NCBI RefSeq assembly: GCF_002835805.1
Contig: NZ_PISE01000017.1
Span: forward strand, 1 to 64,000
DNA: 64,000 nucleotides
Source of the DNA: Niallia nealsonii
Lineage (GTDB): Bacteria > Bacillota > Bacilli > Bacillales > Cytobacillaceae
Reading direction: 5' to 3'
Shown: positions 16,734 to 26,420 of the stretch, in pieces
Layout of the letters: the number at the start of each line of letters is the position of its first letter
Numbering within the stretch: the stretch's first letter is position 1
Translations under genes and position numbers: made by a program
Notes under the pieces: generated by a model
Told to the model about the DNA's origin: nothing
What the model saw: only the letters and a program-made list of their open reading frames with translations
Database searches by the model: none

Positions 16734-17840
16734 ATGAGCATGCTAGAGCAATTACAAGTGAAAACGGGTAGACTGCCAGAAAAGTATACAAAAATGGCAA
16801 CAGCAGAGCTTGAAGAAAGAGTAGCGAAAGTAAAACAGGAACTCGGCAAACGATTATTTGTGCCAGGCCATCATTATCAAAAAGATGAAGTGATTCAGTT
16901 TGCAGATACTACTGGGGATAGTTTAAAACTTGCACAAGTGGCTGCTGAAAATAAGGATGCAGAATTTATTGTGTTCTGCGGTGTCCATTTTATGGCAGAA
17001 ACTGCCGATATTTTAACAGAACCACACCAAAAAGTATATTTGCCAGATATGCGGGCAGGCTGCTCTATGGCCGATATGGCCGATATTTATCAAACAGATC
17101 GTGCGTGGGAAACGCTGCAAGCAATGTTTGGTGATACAATTATGCCCCTAACCTATGTAAATTCAACAGCTGCGATTAAAGCATTTGTCGGCGTTAACGG
17201 GGGAGCAACGGTTACATCCAGCAATGCGGAAAAAATGGTTTCATGGGCATTGACGCAAAAGGAAAGACTATTATTTTTGCCTGATCAGCATTTAGGAAGA
17301 AATACGGCCTTTAATTTAGGCATTCCTTTAGCAAATATGGCGGTTTGGAACCCTATACTGGATCAATTAGAGTACGATGGGGAGATGGAAAATATTCAAG
17401 TGATTTTATGGAAAGGGCATTGCTCTGTCCATGAAAATTTTACGGTTGAAAATATTAGACAAGTCCGCAGCGACTATCCAGACATGAAAATTATTGTCCA
17501 TCCAGAATGCAGACGGGAAGTGGTTGCTTTGTCTGATTATGCAGGATCTACTAATTATATTATTGATGTGATAGAAAAAGCAGGACCAAAAAGCTCCTTT
17601 GCGATTGGGACAGAAATGAACCTTGTAAAACGAATTATAAAAGACCATCCAGATAAACACATTATTTCTCTAAATCCAAATATGTGTCCATGTTTAACGA
17701 TGAACCGCATTGATTTGCCTCATTTTCTCTGGTGTCTTGAATCGCTAGAGACAGGATTTGAAGATAATCGCATTATTGTTAATGAACCAACTGCAAGCAA
17801 TGCAAAACTTGCGCTTGAAAGAATGCTTGCTTTTTCTTAA
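16734..17840 (+). CDS. nadA: Quinolinate synthase A
   Basis: 368 residues, the long Bacillus form. It condenses iminoaspartate with dihydroxyacetone phosphate on a [4Fe-4S] cluster. Likely cluster cysteines are in [18 protein letters not shown] and the [10 protein letters not shown] pair region; the active-site stretch [12 protein letters not shown] is intact. AGAGGGGG precedes the ATG by 9 nt. It is the last gene of nadBCA, 32 bp after nadC, and ends in a strong terminator. Confidence 0.94.
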   Translation: MSMLEQLQVKTGRLPEKYTKMATAELEERVAKVKQELGKRLFVPGHHYQKDEVIQFADTTGDSLKLAQVAAENKDAEFIVFCGVHFMAETADILTEPHQKVYLPDMRAGCSMADMADIYQTDRAWETLQAMFGDTIMPLTYVNSTAAIKAFVGVNGGATVTSSNAEKMVSWALTQKERLLFLPDQHLGRNTAFNLGIPLANMAVWNPILDQLEYDGEMENIQVILWKGHCSVHENFTVENIRQVRSDYPDMKIIVHPECRREVVALSDYAGSTNYIIDVIEKAGPKSSFAIGTEMNLVKRIIKDHPDKHIISLNPNMCPCLTMNRIDLPHFLWCLESLETGFEDNRIIVNEPTASNAKLALERMLAFS

Positions 17841-17853
17841 ATATAGAGAAAAA

Positions 17854-17889
17854 CAAAAACCTGCCCCCAAAAAAAGTGGCAGGTTTTTG
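17854..17889 (+). terminator. nad operon terminator
   Basis: CAAAAACCTGCC and GGCAGGTTTTTG form a 12-bp stem around a 12-nt loop. It closes the nadBCA transcript. Confidence 0.85.
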
Positions 17890-18062
17890 TATAGAAAAAA
17901 TAAATAGCAGTGCTATAATTAACTATTTTAAAAAAAATAATAGAAAATTTAATAATATTGTAACTTTTTTTCTTTTCATTCGTTTAAGTATATAGATAGA
18001 AAAAATGGATGTTATTTTCCAATTATGTTTGTTGAATAAAGAAAAAGGAGTTGTAGTGTTAC

Positions 18063-18467
18063 ATGTGGCTGTCGATAGGTATTCTGCTAATCTATTTTGT
18101 CCTGTTTTATCGTGATTTATTTTTCGCAAAAAAAGCGCAGTTAAAGAGAGTGGATATTGCCGAGCAGGATGAAGTAGAAAAGAAGCGAATCGAAGATATA
18201 AAAACGCTGCATGAGCTGCAATATGTTTGGGACCATGCATGCTGGCAAGAAGAGAATGTCAGCATGCCCAGGCTAGAAGATATGGATATACATCTTTGTT
18301 ATGTATACAGCCCTAATATCCCAGAGTCAATTGAAAATTATAAAATTTGGTTCTCGAGCAGCAGCACTGAAATCATTAATCCTATTGCCCATACATACGC
18401 ATATTTAGAGGGAGAAGCTGCTAATAAAGTGAAAGAGATATTATTAAGTCAGTCAAAGTGTATGTGA
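18063..18467 (+). CDS. Membrane-anchored protein of unknown function
   Basis: 134 residues: one N-terminal membrane segment (about residues 3-19) followed by a charged coil-like stretch (KKAQLKRVDIAEQDEVEKKRIED) and a mixed alpha/beta tail. The tail contains two aromatic-rich parts (YVWDHACWQEEN, YKIWFSSSS). AAAGGAG lies 13 nt before the ATG, a long spacing; no other in-frame start fits because a stop lies at 18054. I do not recognise the family. Confidence 0.55.
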   Translation: MWLSIGILLIYFVLFYRDLFFAKKAQLKRVDIAEQDEVEKKRIEDIKTLHELQYVWDHACWQEENVSMPRLEDMDIHLCYVYSPNIPESIENYKIWFSSSSTEIINPIAHTYAYLEGEAANKVKEILLSQSKCM

Positions 18468-18554
18468 ATGTTGATCTCCATACCAGTTCATTACATATTT
18501 TTTCATTAGTTGCCATTAGTGTAAAGATAGAAATGGCTTCTTTACTCTGTATTT

Positions 18555-18572
18555 TTGTGAATGAATTCACAA
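18555..18572. promoter_or_regulatory. Palindromic site upstream of the sigma-like gene
   Basis: TTGTGAAT, GA, ATTCACAA: 8-bp perfect arms with a 2-bp centre, about 100 bp ahead of the next start codon. It could be an operator; no binding protein is indicated. Confidence 0.35.
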
Positions 18573-18670
18573 TATGTATTTTTTAATGACAATAGGTTCA
18601 GGATTCTTTACTATTAAGGTAAATATTGTATTATTTTCCGATAAATCTTAATAAGAGGAGAAGAAATAAA

Positions 18671-20089
18671 TTGTTTTTCCAAAAAGATAAAAAAAAAGCT
18701 TCTATACCTTGGCAAACCAAAAAGGAAGTATATCTTATAGCCTATTTCCTGACAGGCAATAAGGAAAAAGCGTATTTTTTAACGGAAAAAGTACTGCTTA
18801 AGAAAAAGTTTACATATCAGCAAAAGCAGTTCGAGGACTATGTTAAAAACCTTTATAAGCTATGGAGGAAATTTGAAGAACACGATAAGAAAACAGGGAA
18901 AGACGATAATCATTTTTTGCTTTTGAACTTGCCGAAACTGTCAGAAGAAGAACAAATGATTATCCTTCTTCGTTATGGAAAAAACTTTCCTATCGATAAA
19001 ATTGCCAAAATTCTGCATATGTCAGTCCGTAAAGTGAGAACCTGTTTAATAACTACGTTGTCAATTTGGAGAGATTCGAAACGCTTTTCTTCTCTAGAAA
19101 CATATCGAGAAGCTTTTCAAAAATGCTGGGGCCAAGTGGAGGTGGATGAGCTAAAACTTTCTTCTATTGAAGATGGCAGCAATCATAAGACCAGCAAGGG
19201 TAATCGAAAGAAATGGATCGCTGTGCCTTTTTTTATCTCTTTTATTTTCATAACCGGAGGAACAGTTGATGCTGCTCTTATCAAAAAAACAAAAGTTAGT
19301 GCTGGTCCGGATATTATCAAACTATTTAAAGAAGGAACAATAGAATCAGAAATAAATAAAAAATTGGAAAAGCAGGGGTTTTATAATTTTTATCTTTCTG
19401 TTTATCACGAAGAAAAAGTTATTTACATGTATTTGGATAAGAAAAGGAATACCAACGAAAATAAAAAAATGCTTGCAATTGTAAACACCGTGCTAAAGGA
19501 GAGGAAAGCTGAGTATAATGTTGTTTTAGATTATTTTGATACGGTAGAAACAGAAGATACAGATAGTAAAATAACTGAAAAAGAGGAAAACGAACATCAA
19601 ATGATGGAAGAAGCGTCTGACTTGAGGGTGCGCCAGGTCTCCATTTTTTCTGTAGATATGGAAGAAGAAAAATGGACCTTATGGGTTCCCAATGATTTTT
19701 CAGGCAAAGAAAAAGTGGATTTGCTAGAAAAAATGGAGCAAATACAAAAAAAGTATAAAGACAAAAGAAAAATTTCTTTTCATTATTATAATGAGAAAAA
19801 AATAGAAAGTGAAGCAAGATGGAGTCAACTGTTGCCATATATAACAGAAGCATTGGAGCTAAATGAAAACTATCATTTTCGTAATGTAGAACTCCGTTAT
19901 AAGCATGGTGTAATGGAGGTCGCTATCTATACCGATCTGCTGAAAGAAAACAAAAAAAGTAAAGAGACAGCTCAAGAAATGGAAAGAGGAGTTAGAAAAT
20001 TTATTGAATCAAAAGAATTGGCGGATATTACAAAACAAGATAAGTATCAACTAAAAATAACTGGAGCTGGTGGAGACAAGTTAAGATAG
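18671..20089 (+). CDS. Sigma-factor-like HTH fused to membrane segment and extracellular DUF4030-type domain
   Basis: 472 residues from TTG 18671, 11 nt after AAGAGGAG; the earlier ATG at 18626 has no SD. Residues about 15-160 look like an ECF sigma factor: a region-2-like helix pair (FLTGNKEKAYFLTEKVL) and region 4 (LSEEEQMIILLRYGKNFPIDKIAKILHMS). A single hydrophobic segment at about 187-206 is followed by an extracellular part with two similar alpha/beta modules (about 230-300 and 315-470), like DUF4030 proteins. Sigma-type DNA binding and a transmembrane sensor in one chain is unusual. It may be a membrane-tethered regulator or an anti-sigma derivative. Confidence 0.6.
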   Translation: MFFQKDKKKASIPWQTKKEVYLIAYFLTGNKEKAYFLTEKVLLKKKFTYQQKQFEDYVKNLYKLWRKFEEHDKKTGKDDNHFLLLNLPKLSEEEQMIILLRYGKNFPIDKIAKILHMSVRKVRTCLITTLSIWRDSKRFSSLETYREAFQKCWGQVEVDELKLSSIEDGSNHKTSKGNRKKWIAVPFFISFIFITGGTVDAALIKKTKVSAGPDIIKLFKEGTIESEINKKLEKQGFYNFYLSVYHEEKVIYMYLDKKRNTNENKKMLAIVNTVLKERKAEYNVVLDYFDTVETEDTDSKITEKEENEHQMMEEASDLRVRQVSIFSVDMEEEKWTLWVPNDFSGKEKVDLLEKMEQIQKKYKDKRKISFHYYNEKKIESEARWSQLLPYITEALELNENYHFRNVELRYKHGVMEVAIYTDLLKENKKSKETAQEMERGVRKFIESKELADITKQDKYQLKITGAGGDKLR

Positions 20090-20104
20090 AAGGAAAAGAA
20101 TAAG

Positions 20105-20160
20105 GGTGGCTGAAATAAGAATCTATTTTGAGCTAGGCAGATGCTTATATTCAGCCTCCA
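20105..20160. terminator. Possible terminator between convergent genes
   Basis: GGTGGCTGAA-ATAAG pairs with CTTATATTCAGCCTCC (about 15 bp with one bulge) across a 24-nt loop. The T-run is weak. Confidence 0.45.
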
Positions 20161-20163
20161 TTT

Positions 20164-20295
20164 CTAATATTTTGGTGAATGATTTTCACTTAAGAGTTCT
20201 CCTTGTTCATCATCATAATCAGAGTCATCAAGATAAATAGAAAAGTCTTCGTCTTCTTCGTTAATCTGAAAAATGCTGAGCAATTGTCGAAGCAT
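20164..20295 (-). CDS. Acidic 43-residue protein
   Basis: A short gene with a textbook SD (AAGGAGG, 8 nt before the ATG) encoding a protein that starts MLRQLLSIFQ and then becomes strongly acidic (NEEDEDFSIYLDDSDYDDEQ), net charge well below zero. No cysteine or membrane segment. The strong ribosome site and the closed frame argue that it is real. I do not recognise it. It lies leftward between the sigma-like gene and miaA. The 280 bp from 20296 to 20575 hold no other visible gene. Confidence 0.6.
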   Translation of the reverse strand: MLRQLLSIFQINEEDEDFSIYLDDSDYDDEQGELLSENHSPKY

Positions 20296-20575
20296 TTATT
20301 TAAGCCTCCTTCTCTATAATTCAATGGGATATATTATTAATATATCCTTATTTTTTGCTGATTATTCGAACATGGGATGTTACAGAAGGCGTTTTTTAAA
20401 ATGAAATAAACAATCGCAACAGGCAGAGGAAAGCAGGATAAAGCAGTGGTTTTTACGTATAAAGTTAGAACATTTGGCAATAATGCTATAAGATGTGAAG
20501 GAAGTGCATTTGTGGTAAAATAAAAGATATCATGGAGTGATTACCAAAAATGCAAGTAAAGGCAGTTGAAATGGA

Positions 20576-21529
20576 TTGACAGAAAAAGAAAAGGTAGTGG
20601 TTTTGATAGGTCCTACCGCTGTTGGCAAAACGAAATTAAGCATTGAACTCGCCAAAAAATTTAATGGTGAAATCATTAGCGGTGATTCGATGCAAATTTA
20701 TAAAGGAATGGATATTGGCACTGCCAAAATCTCAAAAGAGGAAATGGAAGGAATTCCCCATCATCTTATTGATATTATCGATCCAGATGATTCCTTTTCT
20801 GTTGCAGAATTTCAAAAATTAGTCAGAGAAAAAATCAGCGAAATTACAAAAAGAGGGAAAACTCCTTTTATTGTCGGAGGAACGGGCCTTTATATACAGG
20901 CAGTTCTTTATGATTATCAATTTGAAGAAACAAAAACAGACTTAGATTATCGCCGTCAAATGGAAAAAGCTGCCGAAGTGAAAGGAGCAGAAGCCTTGCA
21001 CCAGCAGTTAATGCAAATAGATCCAATAGCTGCCGAAAAAATTCCTTATCAAAATGTCCGCCGTGTTATCCGGGCTCTGGAAATACACCATGTTACGGGA
21101 AAAAAGGCTTCTGAATGGCAAGAAGAGCAAAAAAAAGAATTGCTTTATGATGCAGCAATTATTGGTTTAACAATGGATAGAGAGCTTCTTTATAGCCGCA
21201 TTAATGAACGAGTGGATAAGATGATTAATCAAGGGCTTTTAGAGGAAGTAAAAGGCTTTTATGAGCAGAATTTGCGAGATTGCCAATCTATTCAAGCAAT
21301 CGGCTACAAAGAAGTTTATAAATATTTTGACGGCCTTTCGACAAGAGAAGAAGCAGTCGATGAATTAAAACAAAATTCAAGAAGATATGCCAAAAGACAA
21401 TTTACTTGGTTTCGCAATAAAATGAGTGTACAATGGTTTAATATGACAGAATGTGTGAAAAATAATAACATTCAAAAAAAAGTAGAAGAAATTTCGAACT
21501 TTTTGGAAGGAAAGCTCGAACGGAAATAG
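20576..21529 (+). CDS. miaA: tRNA dimethylallyltransferase
   Basis: 317 residues. The P-loop is GPTAVGKTKLS, followed by the MiaA signatures SGDSMQIYKGMDIGTAK, HHLIDIIDP, FIVGGTGLYIQAV and QAIGYKE near the end. The enzyme adds dimethylallyl to A37 of tRNAs reading UNN codons. Translation begins at TTG; the SD is weak. hfq follows after 36 bp, as in Bacillus subtilis. Confidence 0.95.
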   Translation: MTEKEKVVVLIGPTAVGKTKLSIELAKKFNGEIISGDSMQIYKGMDIGTAKISKEEMEGIPHHLIDIIDPDDSFSVAEFQKLVREKISEITKRGKTPFIVGGTGLYIQAVLYDYQFEETKTDLDYRRQMEKAAEVKGAEALHQQLMQIDPIAAEKIPYQNVRRVIRALEIHHVTGKKASEWQEEQKKELLYDAAIIGLTMDRELLYSRINERVDKMINQGLLEEVKGFYEQNLRDCQSIQAIGYKEVYKYFDGLSTREEAVDELKQNSRRYAKRQFTWFRNKMSVQWFNMTECVKNNNIQKKVEEISNFLEGKLERK

Positions 21530-21565
21530 AATACATACTAGTAGCGAGAAAAGAGGAGGATATTC

Positions 21566-21802
21566 ATGAAGCAATCTGTTAATATTCAAGATCAATTTTT
21601 AAACCAACTAAGAAAAGATGGTGCAAGTGTTACCGTATTTTTAATAAGCGGCTATCAAATTCGCGGCGTGATTAAAGGATTTGATAATTTTACTGTCTTA
21701 TTTGAATCAGAAGGAAAACAGCAACTTGTCTATAAACATGCTATTTCAACTTTTTCTCCGTTAAAAAATGTGCATATTGATTTAGAAGGAAATCAAGCTT
21801 AA
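21566..21802 (+). CDS. hfq: RNA chaperone Hfq
   Basis: 78 residues of the Sm-like fold: Sm1 around [22 protein letters not shown] and Sm2 with YKHAISTF. It forms a hexamer that binds A- and U-rich RNA. AAGAGGAGG precedes the ATG at good spacing. It is probably cotranscribed with miaA and ends in its own terminator. Confidence 0.95.
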   Translation: MKQSVNIQDQFLNQLRKDGASVTVFLISGYQIRGVIKGFDNFTVLFESEGKQQLVYKHAISTFSPLKNVHIDLEGNQA

Positions 21803-21813
21803 TAAAATAATCC

Positions 21814-21850
21814 AAAAAACTTCACACAAACTTTTGTGTGAAGTTTTTTT
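21814..21850 (+). terminator. hfq terminator
   Basis: A 16-bp perfect stem (AAAAAACTTCACACAA and its complement) with a 4-nt loop and a T-run. Confidence 0.9.
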
Positions 21851-21985
21851 GCGCAAGTTTTTAGGATTTCAAAAAAATCATAATGATTGCACTTATCGTT
21901 GAATATATATATTTTATGGGGGAATTTGAGAATTATTTTGCATCATAAGATATAAGCCGGATTGGTCTATTAGGAGGTGTGGCTT

Positions 21986-22945
21986 TTGGAAAATCCGATA
22001 AGGATGAAAAACAATGGACAGATTACGGTAATGATTAACTCGCAGAAAAAAAAGGTTCTTCCAAGAGAGCTGCCAGAAAACAAGCCAATCCCTAAAAATC
22101 TGCCAAGTGAACATGCAGCACTTAGGGAAATAGAAGAGGAATTAGGAAGCCTTGTTGGTATGGATGAGATGAAAAAAATGATCAAAGAGATATATGCTTG
22201 GATCTATATAAATAAAAAAAGAGAAGAGAATGGTCTGAAATCAGGCAAGCAAGCACTTCATATGATGTTTAAAGGTAATCCAGGAACAGGAAAAACAACG
22301 GTTGCAAGATTAATTGGCAAGCTATTTCAAAAAATGAATGTTTTATCAAAAGGACATTTAATTGAAGCAGAAAGAGCTGATTTAGTAGGAGAATACATTG
22401 GGCATACCGCCCAAAAAACAAGAGATCTTGTAAAAAAAGCAATGGGAGGAATTTTGTTTATAGATGAAGCTTATTCCCTTGGAAGGGGAGGAGAAAAGGA
22501 TTTCGGCAAAGAGGCAATTGATACCTTAGTCAAGCATATGGAAGATAAACAGCATGATTTTATTTTAATTCTTGCAGGCTATTCAAGAGAGATGGATTTT
22601 TTTCTATCGTTAAATCCTGGTCTTCATTCCCGTTTTCCCCTTGTCATTGACTTTCCAGATTATTCAACAGAGCAGTTAATGGAAATCGGCTATCGAATGC
22701 TGGATGAGAGGCAGTACACACTAAGCCATGAAGCGGAAAAGGTGATAAAAGACCATTTAGCTTCTGTTCGAAGTGAACAAAATACAAAAACATTTTCGAA
22801 TGGAAGATATGTGCGCAATATTATTGAAAAATCCATAAGAGCTCAAGCAATGCGTCTTTTAATGCAATCTAACTATGACAGGCATGAATTAATGACAATT
22901 CGCAGCAATGATTTAATTTTTGAAAAAAAGGATAGTGATTATTAA
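21986..22945 (+). CDS. spoVK: Stage V sporulation protein K, AAA+ ATPase
   Basis: 319 residues from TTG 21986, which lies 7 nt after TAGGAGGT; the GTG at 21977 overlaps the SD and is not favoured. It is a CbxX/CfqX-type AAA+ ATPase: Walker A GNPGTGKTT, Walker B GGILFIDEAYSL, sensor LILAGYSREM and arginine finger region LHSRFP. SpoVK acts in the mother cell during spore maturation. The position between hfq and hflX matches Bacillus. Confidence 0.93.
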   Translation: MENPIRMKNNGQITVMINSQKKKVLPRELPENKPIPKNLPSEHAALREIEEELGSLVGMDEMKKMIKEIYAWIYINKKREENGLKSGKQALHMMFKGNPGTGKTTVARLIGKLFQKMNVLSKGHLIEAERADLVGEYIGHTAQKTRDLVKKAMGGILFIDEAYSLGRGGEKDFGKEAIDTLVKHMEDKQHDFILILAGYSREMDFFLSLNPGLHSRFPLVIDFPDYSTEQLMEIGYRMLDERQYTLSHEAEKVIKDHLASVRSEQNTKTFSNGRYVRNIIEKSIRAQAMRLLMQSNYDRHELMTIRSNDLIFEKKDSDY

Positions 22946-22950
22946 AACGC

Positions 22951-22981
22951 CACTAACTGTTTGATAGTTAGTGTTTTTTTT
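22951..22981 (+). terminator. spoVK terminator
   Basis: CACTAACT and AGTTAGTG arms around a 7-nt loop, then eight T. The 290 bp from here to hflX have no convincing gene; the AAGAAGGAGGAG at about 23007-23020 is not followed by a usable start. Confidence 0.8.
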
Positions 22982-23307
22982 CGCATATTAACGGGCAATA
23001 TTAAAAGAAGAAGGAGGAGAAATCTAGATAGGGAAAACGTCCGCTATTGGATGGTTTTTTTTATGGAAAAATTAGAATTTTGTCAGTTTTTGTTGTTTTC
23101 CTATTATAAAGAAAAAGAAGGAAAAAAAGCTGTAACTATTGAAAAGAGTATGCTAGTGTATAGAAACATGGATATACTAAAATTATTCTATCCTTTTGAT
23201 AGTGTTGATGGATTTTTATATCATGGATAGATAAAATAATGGGTTTTTTAGAAAGAAAACGTTTTTTTTGCTATCATTTAAGTAAAAAGGAAGGAGGTCT
23301 GCTTACA

Positions 23308-24561
23308 TTGGAAGAAACAAAGGAAAAAGTTATATTAGTGGGCTGTCAAACCACAGATGATACGAAAAGGTTTGACTATTCAATGGAAGAATTGGCGAGC
23401 TTAACAGAAACCGCAAATGGAGAGGTGCTAGTGTCCTTGACACAAAATCGCGACCGCATCCACCCGTCTACCTATATTGGAAAAGGAAAGGTAGAAGAAT
23501 TAGAAGCATTGGCGGAAGAACTAGAAGCAGATATTATTATTTTTAATGATGAATTATCGCCAAGCCAAGTGCGGAATCTTTCCAAAAATATTGAAGCAAG
23601 AATTATTGACCGTACTCAGCTGATTTTGGATATTTTCGCAGGGCGAGCGCGCTCTAAAGAAGGAAAACTGCAAGTAGAGCTAGCACAGCTTCAATATTTG
23701 CTGCCAAGATTAGGAGGCCAAGGGCTGCAGCTATCTAGACTTGGTGCAGGAATTGGAACAAGAGGACCTGGTGAAACAAAGCTTGAATCAGACAGACGTC
23801 ATATTCGCCGCAGAATTGATGACATTAAAGGGCAGCTTCAAGTAATTGTACAGCACCGGGACCGTTACCGGGAAAGAAGGAAAAAAAACCGCGCCTTTCA
23901 AATTGCCCTTGTCGGTTATACAAATGCGGGCAAATCGACGTTGTTTAATCGTTTGGCAGAAGCTGATTCTTTTGAAGAAAATATTCTGTTTGCCACACTT
24001 GATCCAATGACAAGAAAAGTAATATTGCCAAGTGGTTTTACCGCCCTTATTACAGATACAGTTGGATTTATTCAAGATTTGCCGACAACATTAGTGGCGG
24101 CATTCCGTTCTACATTAGAAGAAGTGAGAGAAGCGGATTTGCTGCTTCATGTTGTGGATATGTCTAATGAAGAATATTTTCAGCATGAACAAACTGTACA
24201 TAAACTGCTTAATGATTTAGATATGCCAGAAATGCCCCAACTTACAGTCTATAATAAACGAGACTTGATGTATAAAGAATTTGTGCCAACATCCACTCAA
24301 GATAGTATCATGATGTCAGCATTAAATGCAGATGACCGGGGAACTCTGAAGCAAAAAATCGAAAGCATTATGATTGAAAACATGGATTATTATGAAGTGG
24401 AAGTGCCAGCTGAAAATGGCAAACTGCTATCTCAGTTGAAAAATGAAACAATATTAAGAAGCTTATTTTTTGAAGAAGAAAAACAGGTATATGTGTGTAA
24501 AGGCTATTGTTTAAAAGAGCATGCATTAAACACCAAGCTAACACAGCTGAAAGGAATTTGA
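23308..24561 (+). CDS. hflX: Ribosome-associated GTPase HflX
   Basis: 417 residues from TTG 23308, 9 nt after AAGGAGGT. The N-terminal HflX domain holds [19 protein letters not shown]-type sequence and the glycine-rich [17 protein letters not shown] analogue ([13 protein letters not shown]). The GTPase domain has G1 [10 protein letters not shown]3 [10 protein letters not shown] and G4 NKRD. HflX splits stalled or heat-damaged ribosomes. Known as ynbA in Bacillus subtilis; the neighbours match. An ORF start at 23239 would add an unsupported leader. Confidence 0.93.
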   Translation: MEETKEKVILVGCQTTDDTKRFDYSMEELASLTETANGEVLVSLTQNRDRIHPSTYIGKGKVEELEALAEELEADIIIFNDELSPSQVRNLSKNIEARIIDRTQLILDIFAGRARSKEGKLQVELAQLQYLLPRLGGQGLQLSRLGAGIGTRGPGETKLESDRRHIRRRIDDIKGQLQVIVQHRDRYRERRKKNRAFQIALVGYTNAGKSTLFNRLAEADSFEENILFATLDPMTRKVILPSGFTALITDTVGFIQDLPTTLVAAFRSTLEEVREADLLLHVVDMSNEEYFQHEQTVHKLLNDLDMPEMPQLTVYNKRDLMYKEFVPTSTQDSIMMSALNADDRGTLKQKIESIMIENMDYYEVEVPAENGKLLSQLKNETILRSLFFEEEKQVYVCKGYCLKEHALNTKLTQLKGI

Positions 24562-24571
24562 GGAGAAAAAA

Positions 24572-25849
24572 ATGTACGAACAATTATCATTTGGAAGTAA
24601 ATTAAAAATGTTGGCAGAAGAAGTCGAAACGCAAATTCGTCCCGTTCACCAGCAGATTGAGGCAAGGATAGATGAAAATCAATTTCGTGTGCTGCAAAGC
24701 TTTCAAAACCATAAAGTCAGCGAATCCCATTTTATCCCGTCAACAGGATATGGTTATGACGATATTGGCAGAGATACATTAGAAAGCATCTATGCAGAAA
24801 CCTTTGGTGGGGAAGCAGGACTTGTACGCCCGCAAATTATTTCAGGAACACATGCAATCAGCATTGCACTGTTTGGCGTTTTGCGCCCAGGAGACGAACT
24901 TTTGTATATTACGGGAAAACCATATGATACATTAGAAGAAATTGTGGGCATTAGAGGCGATGGAGTTGGTTCTTTAAAAGAATTCAACATCTCTTATGAT
25001 AGTGTTAATCTTAAACAAGATGGCACCGTTGATTTTGAGGGTGTTGCTGCAAAAATAAAACCAAATACAAAAATGATTGGTATACAACGTTCGAAGGGGT
25101 ATGCAACAAGACCTTCTTTTACCATCAGTGAAATCAAAGAAATGATTTCGTATGTAAAAGAACTAAAAGAAGATGTTGTTGTGTTTGTTGACAACTGCTA
25201 CGGAGAGTTTGTGGAAAGTCTAGAACCATGCCATGTTGGCGCAGATTTAATGGCAGGATCTTTAATAAAAAATCCTGGCGGAGGAATAGCGAAAACAGGA
25301 GGTTATATTGTCGGAAAAGAAAACCTGGTCAAAGCGTGTTCCTACAGGATGACGTCGCCAGGAATTGGTGCAGAAGCAGGAGCGTCCCTTTATAGCCTGC
25401 AAGAAATGTATCAAGGTTTTTTCCTTGCTCCACATGTTGTAGGCCAAAGTTTAAAAGGTGCCGTGTTTACAGCGGCCATGCTAGAAAGATTAGGCATGAA
25501 CTCCACTCCAAAATGGGACGCGTTAAGAACCGATTTAATTCAGTCTGTTCAATTCGATGATAAAGATAAAATGGTGGCATTTTGTCAGGCAATTCAATAT
25601 GCTTCTCCTGTAAACTCCCATGTAACAGCCTATCCAAACTATATGCCAGGATATGAGGATGACGTTATTATGGCGGCTGGGACATTTATTCAGGGGGCAA
25701 GCATTGAACTGACAGCAGATGGGCCAATACGACCTCCTTATGTGGCATATGTCCAAGGCGGATTAACTTATTCCCATGTGAAAATTGCTGTATGTATGGC
25801 AGTAAACCGCTTATTAGAACAGCAGTTAATTACAATAAACGAAGCATAA
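24572..25849 (+). CDS. ynbB: PLP-dependent methionine gamma-lyase-like protein (YnbB)
   Basis: 425 residues of the PF06838 group, long annotated as aluminium-resistance protein. Key parts: GYGYDDIGRDTLE, the PLP-phosphate loop ISGTHAIS, DNCYGEF (aspartate to the pyridine nitrogen) and the Schiff-base lysine in AGSLIKNPGGG. The true substrate is not established. It starts 10 bp after hflX with GAGGAGAAA, so the two are cotranscribed. Confidence 0.88.
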   Translation: MYEQLSFGSKLKMLAEEVETQIRPVHQQIEARIDENQFRVLQSFQNHKVSESHFIPSTGYGYDDIGRDTLESIYAETFGGEAGLVRPQIISGTHAISIALFGVLRPGDELLYITGKPYDTLEEIVGIRGDGVGSLKEFNISYDSVNLKQDGTVDFEGVAAKIKPNTKMIGIQRSKGYATRPSFTISEIKEMISYVKELKEDVVVFVDNCYGEFVESLEPCHVGADLMAGSLIKNPGGGIAKTGGYIVGKENLVKACSYRMTSPGIGAEAGASLYSLQEMYQGFFLAPHVVGQSLKGAVFTAAMLERLGMNSTPKWDALRTDLIQSVQFDDKDKMVAFCQAIQYASPVNSHVTAYPNYMPGYEDDVIMAAGTFIQGASIELTADGPIRPPYVAYVQGGLTYSHVKIAVCMAVNRLLEQQLITINEA

Positions 25850-25879
25850 ACAAGGTACTGACAAAGAAGAGGGAGAAAC

Positions 25880-25919
25880 TGTCACATTAGTTGACAATAT
25901 ATCTTACAAATTCTATAAT
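25880..25919 (+). promoter_or_regulatory. glnRA promoter with GlnR/TnrA box
   Basis: TTGACA (25891-25896), 17 bp, TATAAT (25914-25919): a full-consensus sigma-A promoter. TGTCA-N7-TGACA (25880-25896) exactly fits the GlnR/TnrA operator TGTNAN7TNACA and covers the -35. GlnR would shut the operon off when nitrogen is plentiful. Confidence 0.93.
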
Positions 25920-25958
25920 GAATTTGGGTAAATTTATATATAAAAGGAGCCGATTACT

Positions 25959-26378
25959 ATGTCTGGTAGTCAAATTCGTCGGTCGATGCCTCTATTCCCA
26001 ATAAGTATTGTTATGCAGTTAACAGAGCTGTCTGCTCGACAAATTCGCTACTATGAAGAGCATGAATTAGTGGCTCCAGCAAGAACGGACGGCAACAGAA
26101 GACTTTTCTCATTAACTGATATTGATAAACTACTGGAAATCAAGGATCTAATCGATCAAGGAGTAAATCTCGCTGGAATTAAGCAGATTTTCTCTGTAAA
26201 AGATAAGCAAGTGTTAACAGATGAAGTGAAGAAAGAAGCAGAAAAAGCTCGCCGGGAGTTGTCAGACGAAGATTTGCGCAAACTGTTGCGCAAGGAACTT
26301 CTAAATGCTGGACGCTTTAACAATTCAAATCGACCATCGATGCACCAGGGCGATATGACAAGATTTTTTCCAAGATAA
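25959..26378 (+). CDS. glnR: MerR-family nitrogen repressor GlnR
   Basis: 139 residues. The winged HTH is near residues 20-85 with the MerR marks [21 protein letters not shown] and NRRLFS. The C-terminal tail ([13 protein letters not shown]) is the part that senses feedback-inhibited glutamine synthetase in Bacillus GlnR. It is the first gene of glnRA and autoregulated through the operator upstream. AAAAGGAGC precedes the ATG. Confidence 0.95.
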   Translation: MSGSQIRRSMPLFPISIVMQLTELSARQIRYYEEHELVAPARTDGNRRLFSLTDIDKLLEIKDLIDQGVNLAGIKQIFSVKDKQVLTDEVKKEAEKARRELSDEDLRKLLRKELLNAGRFNNSNRPSMHQGDMTRFFPR

Positions 26379-26420
26379 TTAGCATATAAAAAACATATGG
26401 GAATCAAGGAGGAATATGGG

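Noticed and set aside
22961-23230. 89-codon frame between spoVK and hflX
   Set aside because: It starts inside the spoVK terminator, has no ribosome site at any in-frame start and odd composition (run of five arginines).
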